Shown here piece after piece: positions 12,396 to 21,600 of a stretch of DNA of 64,000 nt (positions are counted from its first letter, which is position 1; every line of letters begins with the position of its first letter). A program made the translations under genes and the position numbers. The notes under the pieces are model-generated. The model was not told where the DNA came from and made no database searches. It worked only from the letters and a program-made list of their open reading frames with translations. The DNA is from Euglena gracilis (Eukaryota; Euglenida; Euglenophyceae; Euglenales): the NCBI GenBank assembly GCA_039621445.1, contig CP154957.1:28158798-28222797 (forward strand), read 5' to 3'.

Positions 12396-13409
12396 CGCGC
12401 GCGCTTGCATGCGTGTGTGTGCGTGCATGCTTTTAAGATTGTGCATCCTTTAAAAATCCTTCTGAGACTGACACAAAATGCTCGCGCACCCTTGGGAGCC
12501 TGGCAAGATTACAGCCTGCTGGAAACACCCCCACCCCCGGAAAACGGCATTTCAGGCTTGCCATGTCCCTAAACTGACGTTCATGTCGACGTCCAGCCAG
12601 CCCCCACACTCAGACTCCTTGTGGCCGTAGTAGATGTGCTCCCCGCTCGGGGCGTACACGTGAAGGTCCCGGGCAGGTGTTGCTTTCAGGGACCCAGGAC
12701 CCTGGATCACGCCGGCCGCCGAGGGGAGGGGCAGGGCTGGACGGGAAGCAACCCCCGCAACCCGGTTTGGGGTGGGGAGGTGGGGAGGTTCCCTCCCATC
12801 TATCACTATCTCCATGGTGTGAGGAACGGTTTGATGTAAACACTGCCCCCCCTCCCCCCGGGGGGAACGGGAAGGGGTGGGGGACCCATCACCAAACCCC
12901 GAAACCCGCCATCACCAAACCCTGAAACCCGCCATCACCAAATCCCGAAACCCGGCCATCACCAAATATTGAAACCCGTCATCACCAAATCCCGAAACCC
13001 GGCCATCACCAAATCCTGAAACCCGCATCACCAAATCCCGAAACCCGCCATCACCAAACCCCGAAACCCGGCCATCACCAAATCCTGAAACCCGCCATCA
13101 CCAAATCCCGAAACCCGGCCATCACCAAATCCTGAAACCCGCCATCACCAAATCCCGAAACCCGCCATCACCAAACCCTGAAACCCGGCCATCACCAAAT
13201 CCTGAAACCCGCCATCACCAAATCCCGAAACCCGCCATCACCAAATCCTGAACCCCGCCATCCCCCGCCATGAACACCATCCAAAGCAACCCCCGGGCCA
13301 GGTCGGCGATGTCGTTCCAGATGAGGCTGATCGTCAGCTCCCCGGACCGCGCCCCCTCGCGGCCGAGGCGCAGGGCGAGCACCTCATCGGACAGGGTGGG
13401 GTTCGTCAT
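1119..13409 (-). CDS. Multi-exon gene (or two adjacent genes): beta-sandwich-like domain protein with basic Pro/Ala/Lys-rich tail
   Basis: A chain of short GC-rich open segments runs down the minus strand. Read in order they give a coherent domain: [29 protein letters not shown] with [35 protein letters not shown], then [12 protein letters not shown]. From family knowledge this order resembles the DUF2135/YfaP-type fold (DLDLHV, GE-IYYG, LDVD, PEN-, G-Y-V-V); that assignment is inference. Exons at 9.75, 9.35, 8.97 and 8.64 kb continue with unrecognised sequence. The lowest-coordinate exons encode Pro/Thr/Ala and Lys/Ala/Pro-rich stretches like histone-H1 tails. Third codon positions are strongly G or C, unlike the surrounding introns. 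Some exon joins lack obvious GT-AG borders, and stop codons near 8.1, 1.95 and 1.12 kb mean the tail exons could belong to a second gene. Introns contain terminal-inverted-repeat elements and microsatellites. Function unknown. Confidence 0.5.
1474..1895. mobile_element. Dispersed repeat family F, copy 1
   Basis: The segment starts with a G-tract followed by CCAGCTCAGATTCTGGAAAA and ends with a CTGGAAAAGGCTGCTGGCTGG block. The same order of motifs recurs at about 7170-7605 and 28925-29575. Between the ends lie degenerate CCCATTTTTG units and GTTACCATCC repeats. Termini are not clean, so the class is unassigned. Confidence 0.6.
1948..2146 (-). CDS. Lys/Ala/Pro-rich basic segment (histone-H1-like tail)
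   Basis: The frame carries repeated PPAK and PKAAAK units, for example [19 protein letters not shown]. It could end at an in-frame TAA near 1948 or splice at a GTAGAT donor just before it. The composition resembles linker-histone or algal basic nuclear tails (family knowledge). It may instead be a simple-sequence expansion. Confidence 0.3.
3318..5318. repeat. Composite minisatellite block bounded by 13-bp inverted repeats
   Basis: The block is bounded by CCAAGCACCTCTG at 3318-3330 and its exact reverse complement at 5306-5318. Inside are eight CAGCATCGCC decamers (3351-3430), degenerate TTTTGCTGCTTTTTGACC units (3480-3950), an 18-bp array (4190-4790), decayed CCAAAATGACC units (4800-5060), and more CAGCATCGCC decamers (5161-5300). 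The symmetrical decamers suggest one mobile or duplicated unit. Confidence 0.65.
4190..4790. repeat. 18-bp minisatellite (TTGTCCAGCATCNGCANC)
   Basis: About thirty imperfect 18-bp units. Because 18 is a multiple of three, several frames stay open on both strands, creating false proteins such as [13 protein letters not shown] and LDKMQM repeats. No coding support. Confidence 0.85.
5830..6335. repeat. Copy of the 26.7-27.3 kb repeat, internally rearranged
   Basis: Bases 5835-5930 match 26715-26850 in direct orientation (GACAGGTCC, GAGGGTCTCCTGAAGGTGG). Bases 5930-6335 match 26885-27290 only as the reverse complement (CATCAGCAACTAATGCAGCAG, CAGTCTCACGCCCCGG, TTTGCATGAAAG-type blocks). One copy therefore has an internal inversion. 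Flanks 5440-5830 and 6340-6860 are related palindrome-rich DNA. Confidence 0.6.
6889..6969. repeat. A-rich homopolymer tract
   Basis: Nearly uninterrupted adenines with a few C, G and T. It creates the spurious poly-Lys and poly-Phe frames on the two strands. Confidence 0.95.
7061..7160 (-). CDS. Pro/Thr/Ala-rich exon ending [13 protein letters not shown]
   Basis: The frame reads [16 protein letters not shown] then [12 protein letters not shown] and ends at a GTCCTC donor-like site. It is low complexity, so the coding call rests on bias and context: it lies between the 7.6-kb exon and the Lys/Ala-rich segments at 2.1 and 1.15 kb on the same strand. Confidence 0.3.
7167..7606. mobile_element. 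Dispersed repeat family F, copy 2
   Basis: This copy shares with copies 1 and 3 the CCAGCTCAGAGGCTGGAAAA start, the middle CCATTTTGGCCCATT units and the terminal GGGGCTGGAAAA block. Its ends form an imperfect inverted repeat (CGGGGTGTTGCT against AGCAACGCCCCG). It lies exactly between two Pro/Ala-rich exons. Confidence 0.55.
7606..7755 (-). CDS. Exon with [14 protein letters not shown] followed by Pro/Ala/Gln-rich sequence
   Basis: One frame reads [31 protein letters not shown], then [13 protein letters not shown]. Codons are GC-ending as in the other exons. The upstream border is unclear. The lower-coordinate border abuts a dispersed element beginning near 7605, and another Pro/Ala-rich exon resumes on its other side near 7160. 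Confidence 0.35.
7806..7982. repeat. Single diverged copy of the 162-bp satellite
   Basis: The unit carries GATTTTGGGTCA, CGGGTCAAAAAAAAGTCGG, GGCCTCCCGGACCCGGAAA and GAGCCCAAAATGAG in the same order as the tandem array at 20036-21305. It stands alone, 12 kb from the array. Confidence 0.75.
8479..8638 (-). CDS. Exon of the minus-strand gene ([19 protein letters not shown])
   Basis: This exon has good borders on both sides: GGGCAG acceptor and TCCG/GTGTGT donor, 53 codons plus one base. It reads [34 protein letters not shown] and [12 protein letters not shown] possible continuation at 8130-8215 ([13 protein letters not shown]... ending in a TGA) is ambiguous in phase. Function unknown. Confidence 0.55.
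8805..8965 (-). CDS. Exon of the minus-strand gene ([15 protein letters not shown])
   Basis: After a TTATAG acceptor the frame reads [18 protein letters not shown], then [20 protein letters not shown] and [11 protein letters not shown]. Strong G/C bias at third positions and an uninterrupted frame across about 160 bp support a real exon. The 3' border is approximate. No family recognised. Confidence 0.5.
9240..9348 (-). CDS. Exon of the minus-strand gene ([13 protein letters not shown])
   Basis: One frame reads [19 protein letters not shown] then [11 protein letters not shown]. The start follows a CTGAG acceptor, but its phase is off by one relative to the preceding donor at 9656, so a junction or a base may be wrong. 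The 3' border is not defined. Product unknown. Confidence 0.4.
9656..9750 (-). CDS. Exon of the minus-strand gene ([20 protein letters not shown])
   Basis: Between a GCCCGCAG acceptor and a perfect GTAAGT donor the frame is open for 31 codons and reads [14 protein letters not shown] then [16 protein letters not shown]. Good splice borders and GC-ending codons support it. Domain identity unknown. An overlapping AGG/GCAAGT string is an alternative GC donor. Confidence 0.5.
9895..10289. mobile_element. hAT-type MITE with 16-bp inverted ends and 8-bp target duplication
   Basis: The left end CAGGCTTTTGCTTAAG is the exact reverse complement of the right end at 10274-10289. Both flanks are ACCCCCAT (9887-9894 and 10290-10297). 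The interior has G/C tracts, CTAGCTAG-type motifs and a TTCGGCGCTTCG hairpin. It encodes nothing and lies in an intron of the beta-sandwich gene. Confidence 0.9.
10375..10480 (-). CDS. Exon 5 of the beta-sandwich gene ([12 protein letters not shown])
   Basis: The exon starts after a CGCAG acceptor and reads [19 protein letters not shown], then [17 protein letters not shown]. The start agrees in phase with the donor at 10931. The 3' border is approximate: several GT dinucleotides are possible in the last 20 bases. The following intron carries the 395-bp inverted-repeat element at 9895-10289. Confidence 0.5.
10931..11007 (-). CDS. Exon 4 of the beta-sandwich gene ([11 protein letters not shown])
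   Basis: The exon reads [16 protein letters not shown] and continues to VPSW. It lies between a CCCAG acceptor and a TGGG/GTGAGC donor. The donor phase matches the next exon at 10480, where the split codon becomes Ala. The coding frame seems to extend slightly upstream (APS before GTY), so the acceptor may be a few bases higher. Confidence 0.55.
11355..11709. mobile_element. hAT-type MITE, 8-bp target duplication GAGTGGAA
   Basis: The ends CATACAATTTTTTA and TAAAAAATTGTCTG are inverted with one mismatch. The flanks GAGTGGAA at 11347-11354 and 11710-11717 are identical. The interior has repeated CCAGTCAGTCACT motifs and a central CGGCGCCTTCGGCGCCGG hairpin. The element is closely related to 45917-46269. 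Confidence 0.9.
11791..11871 (-). CDS. Exon 3 of the beta-sandwich gene (PVENVFW)
   Basis: The exon begins after a CAG acceptor in phase 0 and reads [20 protein letters not shown], then WHSAQGG. The P-x-EN-V-W motif is the expected next strand after LDVDMN. No GT donor follows closely, so the 3' limit is approximate. Upstream in the intron (11905-11932) lies a short CGGGTT-type tandem repeat. Confidence 0.5.
12300..12425. repeat. (TG/TGCG/GGTG)n microsatellite
   Basis: Mixed TG, GCGC and GGGT units lie in an intron of the beta-sandwich gene. The following TTTAAGATTGTGCATCC sequence reappears after the TG array at 14010. Confidence 0.9.
12579..12668 (-). CDS. Exon 2 of the beta-sandwich gene (DLHV / EHIYYG / LDVDMN)
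   Basis: Thirty codons read [15 protein letters not shown], then [15 protein letters not shown]. This is the most diagnostic part of the gene: an acidic DLH motif, a GE-IYYG strand and an LDVD strand, as in DUF2135-like beta-sandwiches. The 3' end is a clean GTCAGT donor in phase 0, joining in frame to the exon starting at 11871. The 5' border is uncertain; the nearest AG lies about a dozen bases upstream. Confidence 0.55.
12885..13262. repeat. 23-24-bp minisatellite CCATCACCAAATCCCGAAACCCG
   Basis: About fifteen tandem units vary at a CC/TC position and in the CGCC or CGGCC linker. The array lies in the first intron of the beta-sandwich gene. Confidence 0.95.
13299..13409 (-). CDS. Probable first coding exon of the beta-sandwich gene
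   Basis: The frame opens with [16 protein letters not shown] and continues to [10 protein letters not shown]. The ATG at 13409 is the likely start because the sequence upstream is G-rich and then AT microsatellite. Codons end almost always in G or C. The 3' border is odd: the expected partner (DLHV) follows only if splicing occurs at a CTG/GCCCGG boundary that is not GT. A similar CCTG-CCCGGG string sits at the far end of the intron, so a short direct repeat flanks it. Confidence 0.5.
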
Positions 13410-13639
13410 GGGGGAGCGAGGCCTGCTGGGCAGGGGGGGGGGGCGGGGAGGGCCCCGCGGCGCTCCGGTCCGGGGGGGGGGGGTTGAGGCGTTCGAGAGA
13501 GCCAGCGGCCATTTCCGGCTGGTCTTCCCTGCACTGGACGTATCCCCTGGTAGGAATGCTTTTGATATCAATGGGGAAATAGAGTGGAGTGGGAAATTCA
13601 CTCTCCACATATTATTACACATATTATGATCCTCATACA

Positions 13640-13890
13640 TTATGAGATTACATACATACATATATAACACTACATATATATATATATACAGAACATAGAC
13701 CACATATACACACATATCAGCCATATACACATACATATATAACATTAATACATATACATAGTACAGATATACATATATACATATACATATACACACATAG
13801 ACACACATACATACATAGATATATACAATATATATACATACATAAATTACATACATACCCATTACATACATACATACAGACAATTATGGG
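13640..13890. repeat. AT-rich (CATA/TATA) microsatellite
   Basis: Degenerate ACATACATATATA units. They produce the false MYVYM-type frames on the minus strand. Confidence 0.9.
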
Positions 13891-13959
13891 ATTACACGTA
13901 CCGTCTTCTATTAGGGTCGGTCTGGCTCCTCCTCAGGCTCACCCAAATGCGTGTGCGTG

Positions 13960-14137
13960 GTGTAGGTGTGTGTGTGTGTGTGTGTGTGCGTGTGTGTGTG
14001 TGTGTGTGCATGTTTTATAAGACTGTGCAACCTTTAAAAACCCTTCTGAGACTGACACAAAATGCTCTTACACACACACGCACGCACGCACACATGCACG
14101 CAACGCGCGCGCACACACACACGCACGCACGCACCCA

Positions 14138-14181
<44 letters not shown>

Positions 14182-14205
14182 CACACGCACGCACGCACTC
14201 TTATT
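13960..14205. repeat. (TG)n and (CACG)n microsatellites
   Basis: A TG run (13968-14009) is followed by TTTATAAGACTGTGCAACC and then a long GCAC tetranucleotide run (14070-14200). The spacer also follows the 12.4-kb TG array, so these are two copies of one unit. Confidence 0.95.
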
Positions 14206-14915
14206 ATTTGTTTGCGAATGCGCAAGTGTTGACCATCATATTCACATTTTTCTCTGGCGGTTGGTTTTGGGTCCCGTCAGGGTGTGAACCAGGCAAATTT
14301 TGGAAATGCTGCATCACCACCCACCCAAAACGTGACCACAGCCTGCACCCACCGACAGGCTGTTTGGGAAGGTGGGGGGGGTCAAACCCCCACCCAAAAG
14401 GGAAAGCGGTGGGTGGACCCACGCCGCCCACCAAGGCTCCACGCAAAACAAATGAAGAGAGGGAACCAAAGGAAGACATTCACCTAAAGATCGGTTCCTC
14501 TGGGAACACGGGAGGGCCTGGTGGGGGTGGTTGGACCCACCCCCGGTGGGGGTGGGGACGACCACCCAGCAAAATCACAGGTGTTTATGGTTGGGTATAA
14601 TTGGGTAGTTTCTGTGAACATCATCCGATTTCAAAAAGCGAGTTTTGGGTGGGGGGGGGATGATGGCTCCTTTCTTTGGGTATCCTTTATTATTCCACTT
14701 CCATACAACTCCAGAGCGCCCGAGAGCGCATCACTTCTGGTGGATTCAGTGCAGCAGGCTGCAGAGACACAAAACACTGGCAATACAAATGTGCATCATA
14801 CACAGGTAACGGCACAACGGTGCGTAAGTCGGGGGAGGAGCCACGGAGTAGCACAGGGAGAGGGGAGGACATAGAGGGGGGACCTGAAGGGCCTCCGGAG
14901 GTCTTAGCTGGAAGG

Positions 14916-15016
14916 TCAGAAGCACTTGGTGTGGACGACGCCGGGGCCGTGCTCGTTGTAGTCGGCCCGGCTGATCCACATCTTGTGGAACATCGGGAGC
15001 ACCCCCAGCATGCTGC
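14916..15016 (-). CDS. Actin-like gene last exon (C-terminus VVHTKCF)
   Basis: After a CCCCCCAG acceptor it reads [20 protein letters not shown], then [12 protein letters not shown] and TGA. This corresponds exactly in length to actin SILASLSTFQQMW...SIVHRKCF. The phase joins WLGG of the preceding exon without gap. Confidence 0.9.
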
Positions 15017-18000
15017 CTGGGGGGGACATTGGGAGGGTTTGGCAGGCTCTCAATCTCATCCCCAGGGCTGTACGGGAAGGCAGGGTGGGGGGGTGGAGTA
15101 CCACCAGGCTGCTTTTTATCATTTTATCAACCCGGAGGGGGGGGTGCCTTGTGTCAGAATTTTTCACAAAAACGAGCTTGGGGCCCCAATTTGCAAACGA
15201 GATTTTACATTTTTTTTGTAATTTTACGCGGCCGTTTAGGGCCAAAGTTACTCCAGTTTCGCTGAAAAACGAAGGTTGTCTAATGGGATTGCTGCAGTAA
15301 CATCATTTTTAGGGTATATTGCGTCTTCTCTGGCTTGGTTTGAGAGGCAACAAAAAAACTACAATTGAGCAACATTGGACGTGTGGTGATCATCATTGTT
15401 CAGGTGGTCCAAAGAGCACAAACATGCATGACAGGTGGAAATGCAAGTGTAATGGTGAGGAGCAGCCTTAAAGCAACATCCCTCGATGTATCTGTCTCAA
15501 AGCAACTGCGGACTAGACATGGTTGGCAGGGGAAGAGGCAAAGACAGAAGCTTGATTTTTTTTTAAACTCAGTTTGGTGGGATTCTACGCAATTTAATGC
15601 CTCTTAACTTGGTGAAAATACACAATAGCAGAATAAACCACAATGATGCAGTAAACCACACAAAATCATGTACAGGAAACTAGTGGGCCAGATAAACCAT
15701 TTTTGTGGTTTTAAGTGATTTTAATGTGATCTGAGTGTGTGTGAGTGAGTGAGTGAGTGTGGAAAGCCCTCTAAGTGGTTTCACATGGTTTTACGTGATT
15801 TACGTAATTTCTGGAAAGTGGATTTACGTGGTCGTATGTGATCATGTGCAACTTTAAGCCCCAGGTTTTTGTGAAAACCCCTGCTTGTGCCTCCCCATAG
15901 CACCCCCCCCCCCCCCGGGGGGTGGCCAGTTTTGGGTCCTGGGCCCGGCCAACCCAGCCAAATTTCCCTTGAACTGGCTATTTTCGGCCCCTGGCGCCAG
16001 GGGAGTGTTACTGCACTACCCACCCCAAAATCCCCCCCCGTGGTGGTCGAAAATGCCCTACCCCCCCCCCCCCTGCCTGGTCATACACCCCCCAGGAGGG
16101 GTGCTATTCCTTAAAACCTTCCGTAACAGAAACCTGGTCGCTCCCACCCCACTCACCACTCACCATTTTTTTTGACATTGGACCACCCATTGGATTCTGG
16201 GAGGCCCATTCAGCCCAGCCATCTACAACCTCGTGCACCAGCCAGACACCTTTTGGACACTGCTGGGGGGCTCAGGACGGTTGGACTTCCTCTCCAGAGA
16301 TAGGGGGGAGGCCAGGAAGTCGACACTGGGTGAAAACAGCTGAATTAAGTATTTTTTATATAAAAAAAACTGTGTGACCCCCCTCCAAAATCTGAAAACA
16401 CCATCGCCCCCCACTTTGGAAACTTCCTCCAAAAATTTTTTGTTCAGCCGGGGAGGGGGAGAGGGGGGAGGGGGAGGGGGAGGGGGAGGGGGAGGGGGAG
16501 GGGGAGGGTTCCTGCAACCAGTGCGGGGGAAAGAGTCTAATAATTGGGCACCCCGTCATGGGGGGTGAGAATAAAATACAAACAAAAAAATGGTAGACAG
16601 CCCAAGGGGAAATACTCACCCGTGCTGTGGGAGTGCACCTCCCAGCCACGTGGCGTACATCCGCTCCGTGTTTTCCACCACTTTGGTCGGCACCATCGGC
16701 TCGTTGGGGAACTTCGCCTTGTAGAGGGCTTGGATGCCGGTCTGGATGCGCTGGCCCACCCCTGGGCCGCAATTGCACAGGGTGCCGCAATGTCCGAATT
16801 TGGCAAATTGTCGGGGTAGAGCCTCCAGCGCGGTCAGACAGCAGCAGAGGAATGCAGCGCAATCCATTTTGAGGGTGTGGGGTCAAGTTTGCTGGCCCGT
16901 GTTGGGTATCAACTCTTCAAATCCATGTGTGCGCCGTGTGAAGGGTTGTCTCCGAAGGTGATTTTTTTTTGAAGGTGAGGACCAGGCTGAATGAATGAAT
17001 TTGACCAACCATGGGGGTCTTGGAGCGCCTGCAGGAAGGCACCACCCCGGGGGGGGGGGGGGGGGCGTGCCCGGCCGTGGGCCATGAGCGGGCCACAAAT
17101 GACCCTTTCTGAGGTTCCGACGCTTGCCTTCGGCCTTCAGCCAGTTGTGCCTCAACTGTGCCCAGGGACATTTGACCATATGACCTGGGGGGGGGATCTG
17201 TGTGCCCTGCCAAGGCAGGCAACACAGAGTGGGTATATTCTGCCTTTGGTGAGGACAAAAATGAGAATATTTACTATTTACCATGACTGGTATGGAGCAC
17301 CCTGATTTTAGAAGTATGTAATTTTTTGGCTGAAAAAAAACAACGAAAATGAACAAAAGTGACAAAAAAGTTTGGTCTCAGGTAAAAACCTGGTCCAGTA
17401 TGCAGAATTTTTTCTTAGTCGAAAATTATTTCCTAGCAGAGATCGGGGGGGGGGGGGGTGAACTTAAAAAAGAAAAGCCAAGAAATTGCCTTTTGAAAAT
17501 TTTGTAAATTTTGGTAAATTTTGGCAAAATTGCAACAAAATGGCAAGAAAAAGCACCTGGGCTGCCTTGTGAAACGTTCAGGGAATGGCTGGAACTCATT
17601 CCGCCTCCCATTTCAGGTTCATGCGGAAAAAGTAGCGAGAAGGGGAAAAATTGCAGAAATATTGCAGAAATTGCGGGAAAACTGCAGAAAATACTGGAAA
17701 TCAGAAAAATTGCGAAAATTCCAAAAAAAATTCGGATGTCAATCCCACCCCCTGCTCTGTTCCTTAACTGCTTTGGCTGTTTTAACGTACACCCAAACCT
17801 CCCAAAAATTTATTGTCACAAATATGCTTCATATAATTGTGTTGACATAACAGATAATTGAATTATCATCTTGGCACCATGGTAGAGTGATTTATTCAAA
17901 GACCATTTGGGGAAGCAGCGCAAATATACAATAAATAAACGTCATTATTTAATTTGATTATTTTCATTGTTGCATTTCCATGTAAGTTGAAGACTATGCT

Positions 18001-18483
18001 TTAAGCACAAAACTATGTCGCACGTGCACCTATGGGGAAAAGTGGGACGCAATGGAGAAGACATGCCGGTGAAGAGGGTGTTACCCCCAGAGAGCATCAT
18101 ATAGCGGTATATCCAGGAGGCTTCTGGAGGGGATGGGAATGAAAAAAATCAACCACTGATCCAGGGGGAGTGAACAGTCTGTGTGTATCGATCTTCTGAC
18201 TGGGCGGCACACCACTCCTGTGATTTCAAGGCGCTCGCTGTGGGGTTTCCCAAGCGAGGGACACCCCCTCCCAAAGGTGACAGGAGTCTCCCGCCCACAT
18301 CTCCTTGCGGATGTCCGCATCGCACTTGCCGATACTCTCGAAGCACATTCTGTCCAGCCCTGGGGGAGGGGACAAATAAATGGCAAGTCCGTGTTGGACC
18401 CTGCCAAACGGATGCGTGGAGTTCAAGAAACAACTCTCGGAGGTGGGGCCACCAGGAGGGGAAAAGGAGGCATTCGAGTTCCT

Positions 18484-18566
<83 letters not shown>

Positions 18567-18572
18567 GGCGTG

Positions 18573-18652
<80 letters not shown>

Positions 18653-21600
18653 TGTGTGTGTGTGTGTGCGTTGGGTGGGTGGGTGGGTGGGTGGGTGGGT
18701 GATGTGATCCGCTGCCACACCAAGGGCCTTCGGGTCGGCGGAGCACATGGTGGGGTCGAAGAGCACTTCCGTGCACCGGAAGCGTTCCTCGTTGAGGAGG
18801 ATGTCCTGCCCGTCCGGTAGTGGGTACTTGATGGGGGCCCTGCCGCAGTGGGGGGGGGGGGGCTGCCACCACTCTCTGCCCTTGGTCGGGGTCCGAATCA
18901 TGCTTGTGCTTACCAACGGGGGGGGAGGGGGGGTGGGTGCTATAGGGTGCCTGCCCCTAGCAGGCACACCCCCCCCCGGGGGGGGATAGGGGTCCGGGGG
19001 GTGCCAGAAAATTTTCATTGAAAATGGCCTTTTCCGGGCCCCCGGCGCCTTTGGCGCCAGGGTCGGAGGGGGGTGCCTGCTTGGGGCAGGCACCCCCCCC
19101 CCAAACCCTACCCCCCCCGGGGGGGGGGTTCGATCGGGTGGGGCGGTGCTATGTGTGCTGCCTATCCCCCCCCCCCCCCACCCCCTTCACCCCACGCTAC
19201 GTGGGCAGGCACCTATAGTCAAGCCCAAAAATTTCCCCATTTTAGGCCATTTTAGGCCATTTTAGGCCATTTAAGGCCATTTTAGGCCATTTTAGGCCAT
19301 TTTAAGGTATAGGTGGGGGTCGCTGAGCTCTTATCCCTTTATGGGTAAGAGCGAAGCTTACCACCGGCGAAACCCCCCCCCCTCGACCCCCCCCCTCCCC
19401 CCCCCCCCGGGTCGGGGCCACCAGGAGAACCGACGGATTATCACCATGATCCCGGCCCGGTTCCCGGAATTTTTTTTTTAGTCGCGAGCGACTGGATTTC
19501 TAGTTTCCGAATCACCTGGGTTTGACCCCCAACTCCCCGCCAGGCCCGAGTTATTCACGCGCGAAGGGGTCCAAACTCGGTAGGATTTACCCGCCCCCCC
19601 TGGATGAGCCCACCCCCTTTGGACTCTGCCATTTCGGCCCAAAAATGTCAATTTTCAAAATATCTCCAAAATGAAGCCAAATCAAAGGAAATGTCCGGAG
19701 ACCTAATTTGAAGCCCTCTGAATGCCCCATCCACCGGTATTTTGATTTCCCCGCAACTCCCCGCCTAGCCCGAGATACGGCCGTTTTCGGCGCAGATGGC
19801 CGTTTTGTACACTTTTCCCTCTGTTCGACTTAGCCGTTTTCGGGGGGTGGGGGGTCAAAAAACCAATGTTTTCAAAATTTCTCGAAAATGATGCAAAATC
19901 AAAGGAAATGTCCGGAGACCTAAATTGAAGCCCTTGGAACGCTCTATCTACTGGGATTTTGGTTTCACCGCAACTCACCGCCCAGCCCGAGATACGGGCG
20001 TTTTTTGGCGTACACATTTCCCTCTGTTCGACTTAGCCGTTTTCGGCCCAAAAAGTCGAAAAAAATCGAAAAAAATTTTTTTGCCCGAAACGATGTTTTT
20101 TGGCCTCCCGGACCCGGAAAAACTGTTTTTGAGCCGAAAACGAGCGTTTTTCGACCCGCCGGCGCCCCGTTTTGGGCCGCCGACCCATTGACTTTGGGTC
20201 AAAACCGGGTCAAAAAAGTCGAAAAAAATCGAAAAAAAATTTTTTGCCCGAAACGATGTTTTTTGGCCTCCCGGACCCGGAAAAACTGTTTTTGAGCCGA
20301 AAACGAGCGTTTTTCGACCCGCCGGCGCCCCGTTTTGGGCCGCCGACCCATTGACTTTGGGTCAAAACCGGGTCAAAAAAGTCGAAAAAATCGAGCTTTT
20401 TTTTTGCCCGAAACGATGTTTTTTTGGCCTCCCGGACCCGGAAAAAACTGTTTTTGAGCCGAAAACGAGCGTTTTTCGACCCGCCGGCGCCCCGTTTTGG
20501 GCCGCCGACCCATTGACTTTGGGTCAAAACCGGGTCAAAAAAGTCGAAAAAAATCGAAAAAATTTTTTTTTGCCCGAAACGATGTTTTTTGGCCTCCCGG
20601 ACCCGGAAAAACTGTTTTTGAGCCGAAAACGAGCGTTTTTCGACCCGCTGGCGCCCCGTTTTGGGCCGCCGACCCATTGACTTTGGGTCAAAACCGGGTC
20701 AAAAAAGTCGAAAAAAATCGAAAATTTTTTTTTTGCCCGAAACGATGTTTTTTTGGCCTCCCGGACCCGGAAAAACTGTTTTTGAGCCGAAAACGAGCGT
20801 TTTTCGACCCGCCAGCGCCCCGTTTTGGACCGCCGACCCATTGACTTTGGGTCAAAACCAGGTCAAAAAAGTCGAAAAAAATTTTTTTGCCCGAAACGAT
20901 GTTTTTTGGCCTCCCGGACCCGGAAAAACTGTTTCTGAGCCGAAAACGAGCGTTTTTCGTCCGGCTGGCGCCCCGTTTTGGGCCGCCGACCCATTGACTT
21001 TGGGTCAAAACCGGGTCAAAAAAGTCGAAAAAAATCGAAAATTTTTTTTTTGCCCGAAACGATGTTTTTTTGGCCTCCCGGACCCGGAAAAACTGTTTTT
21101 GAGCCGAAAACGAGCGTTTTTCGACCCGCCAGCGCCCCGTTTTGGACCGCCGACCCATTGACTTTGGGTCAAAACCGGGTCAAAAAAGTCGAAAAAAATC
21201 GAAAAAATTTTTTTGCCCGAAACGATGTCTTTGGGCCTCCCGGACCCAGAGAAACTGTTTTTGAGCCGAAAAACGAGCGTTTTTCGACCCCCCAGCGCCT
21301 TGTTTCTGGCACAAAACACATGGATTTCAGTCAAAAGAGCTCCCTGGGGTGTGCCGGTATGTATGGAGGGGTCAATGAAGGGGTGGGTGCGCGCTTATCA
21401 AGAGCTCAGCACTATTCAAAACCTGGTTCTGAAAATCATAATTTTTCGTCATTTTTGTCCCAAAAACTGTATCATAATGTGTGCAAACCTTCTCTTATTC
21501 AGTAATAAGAAATGTACATACAAAAAAGCATGCAAAATTCATGAACAATGTATCAAAACCATGATCAACAAATCTTAATTCATACCCATAGAGGAATGTG

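Noticed and set aside
18149-19093. Long His/Thr/Arg and Cys/Val/Arg frames
   Set aside because: They come from TG/TGCG/GGGT microsatellites within an actin-gene intron. Only the short actin exons within this span are real.
20036-21300. Repeated open frames with [18 protein letters not shown] units
   Set aside because: They result from the 162-bp satellite; unit-length changes shift the frame and both strands are open.
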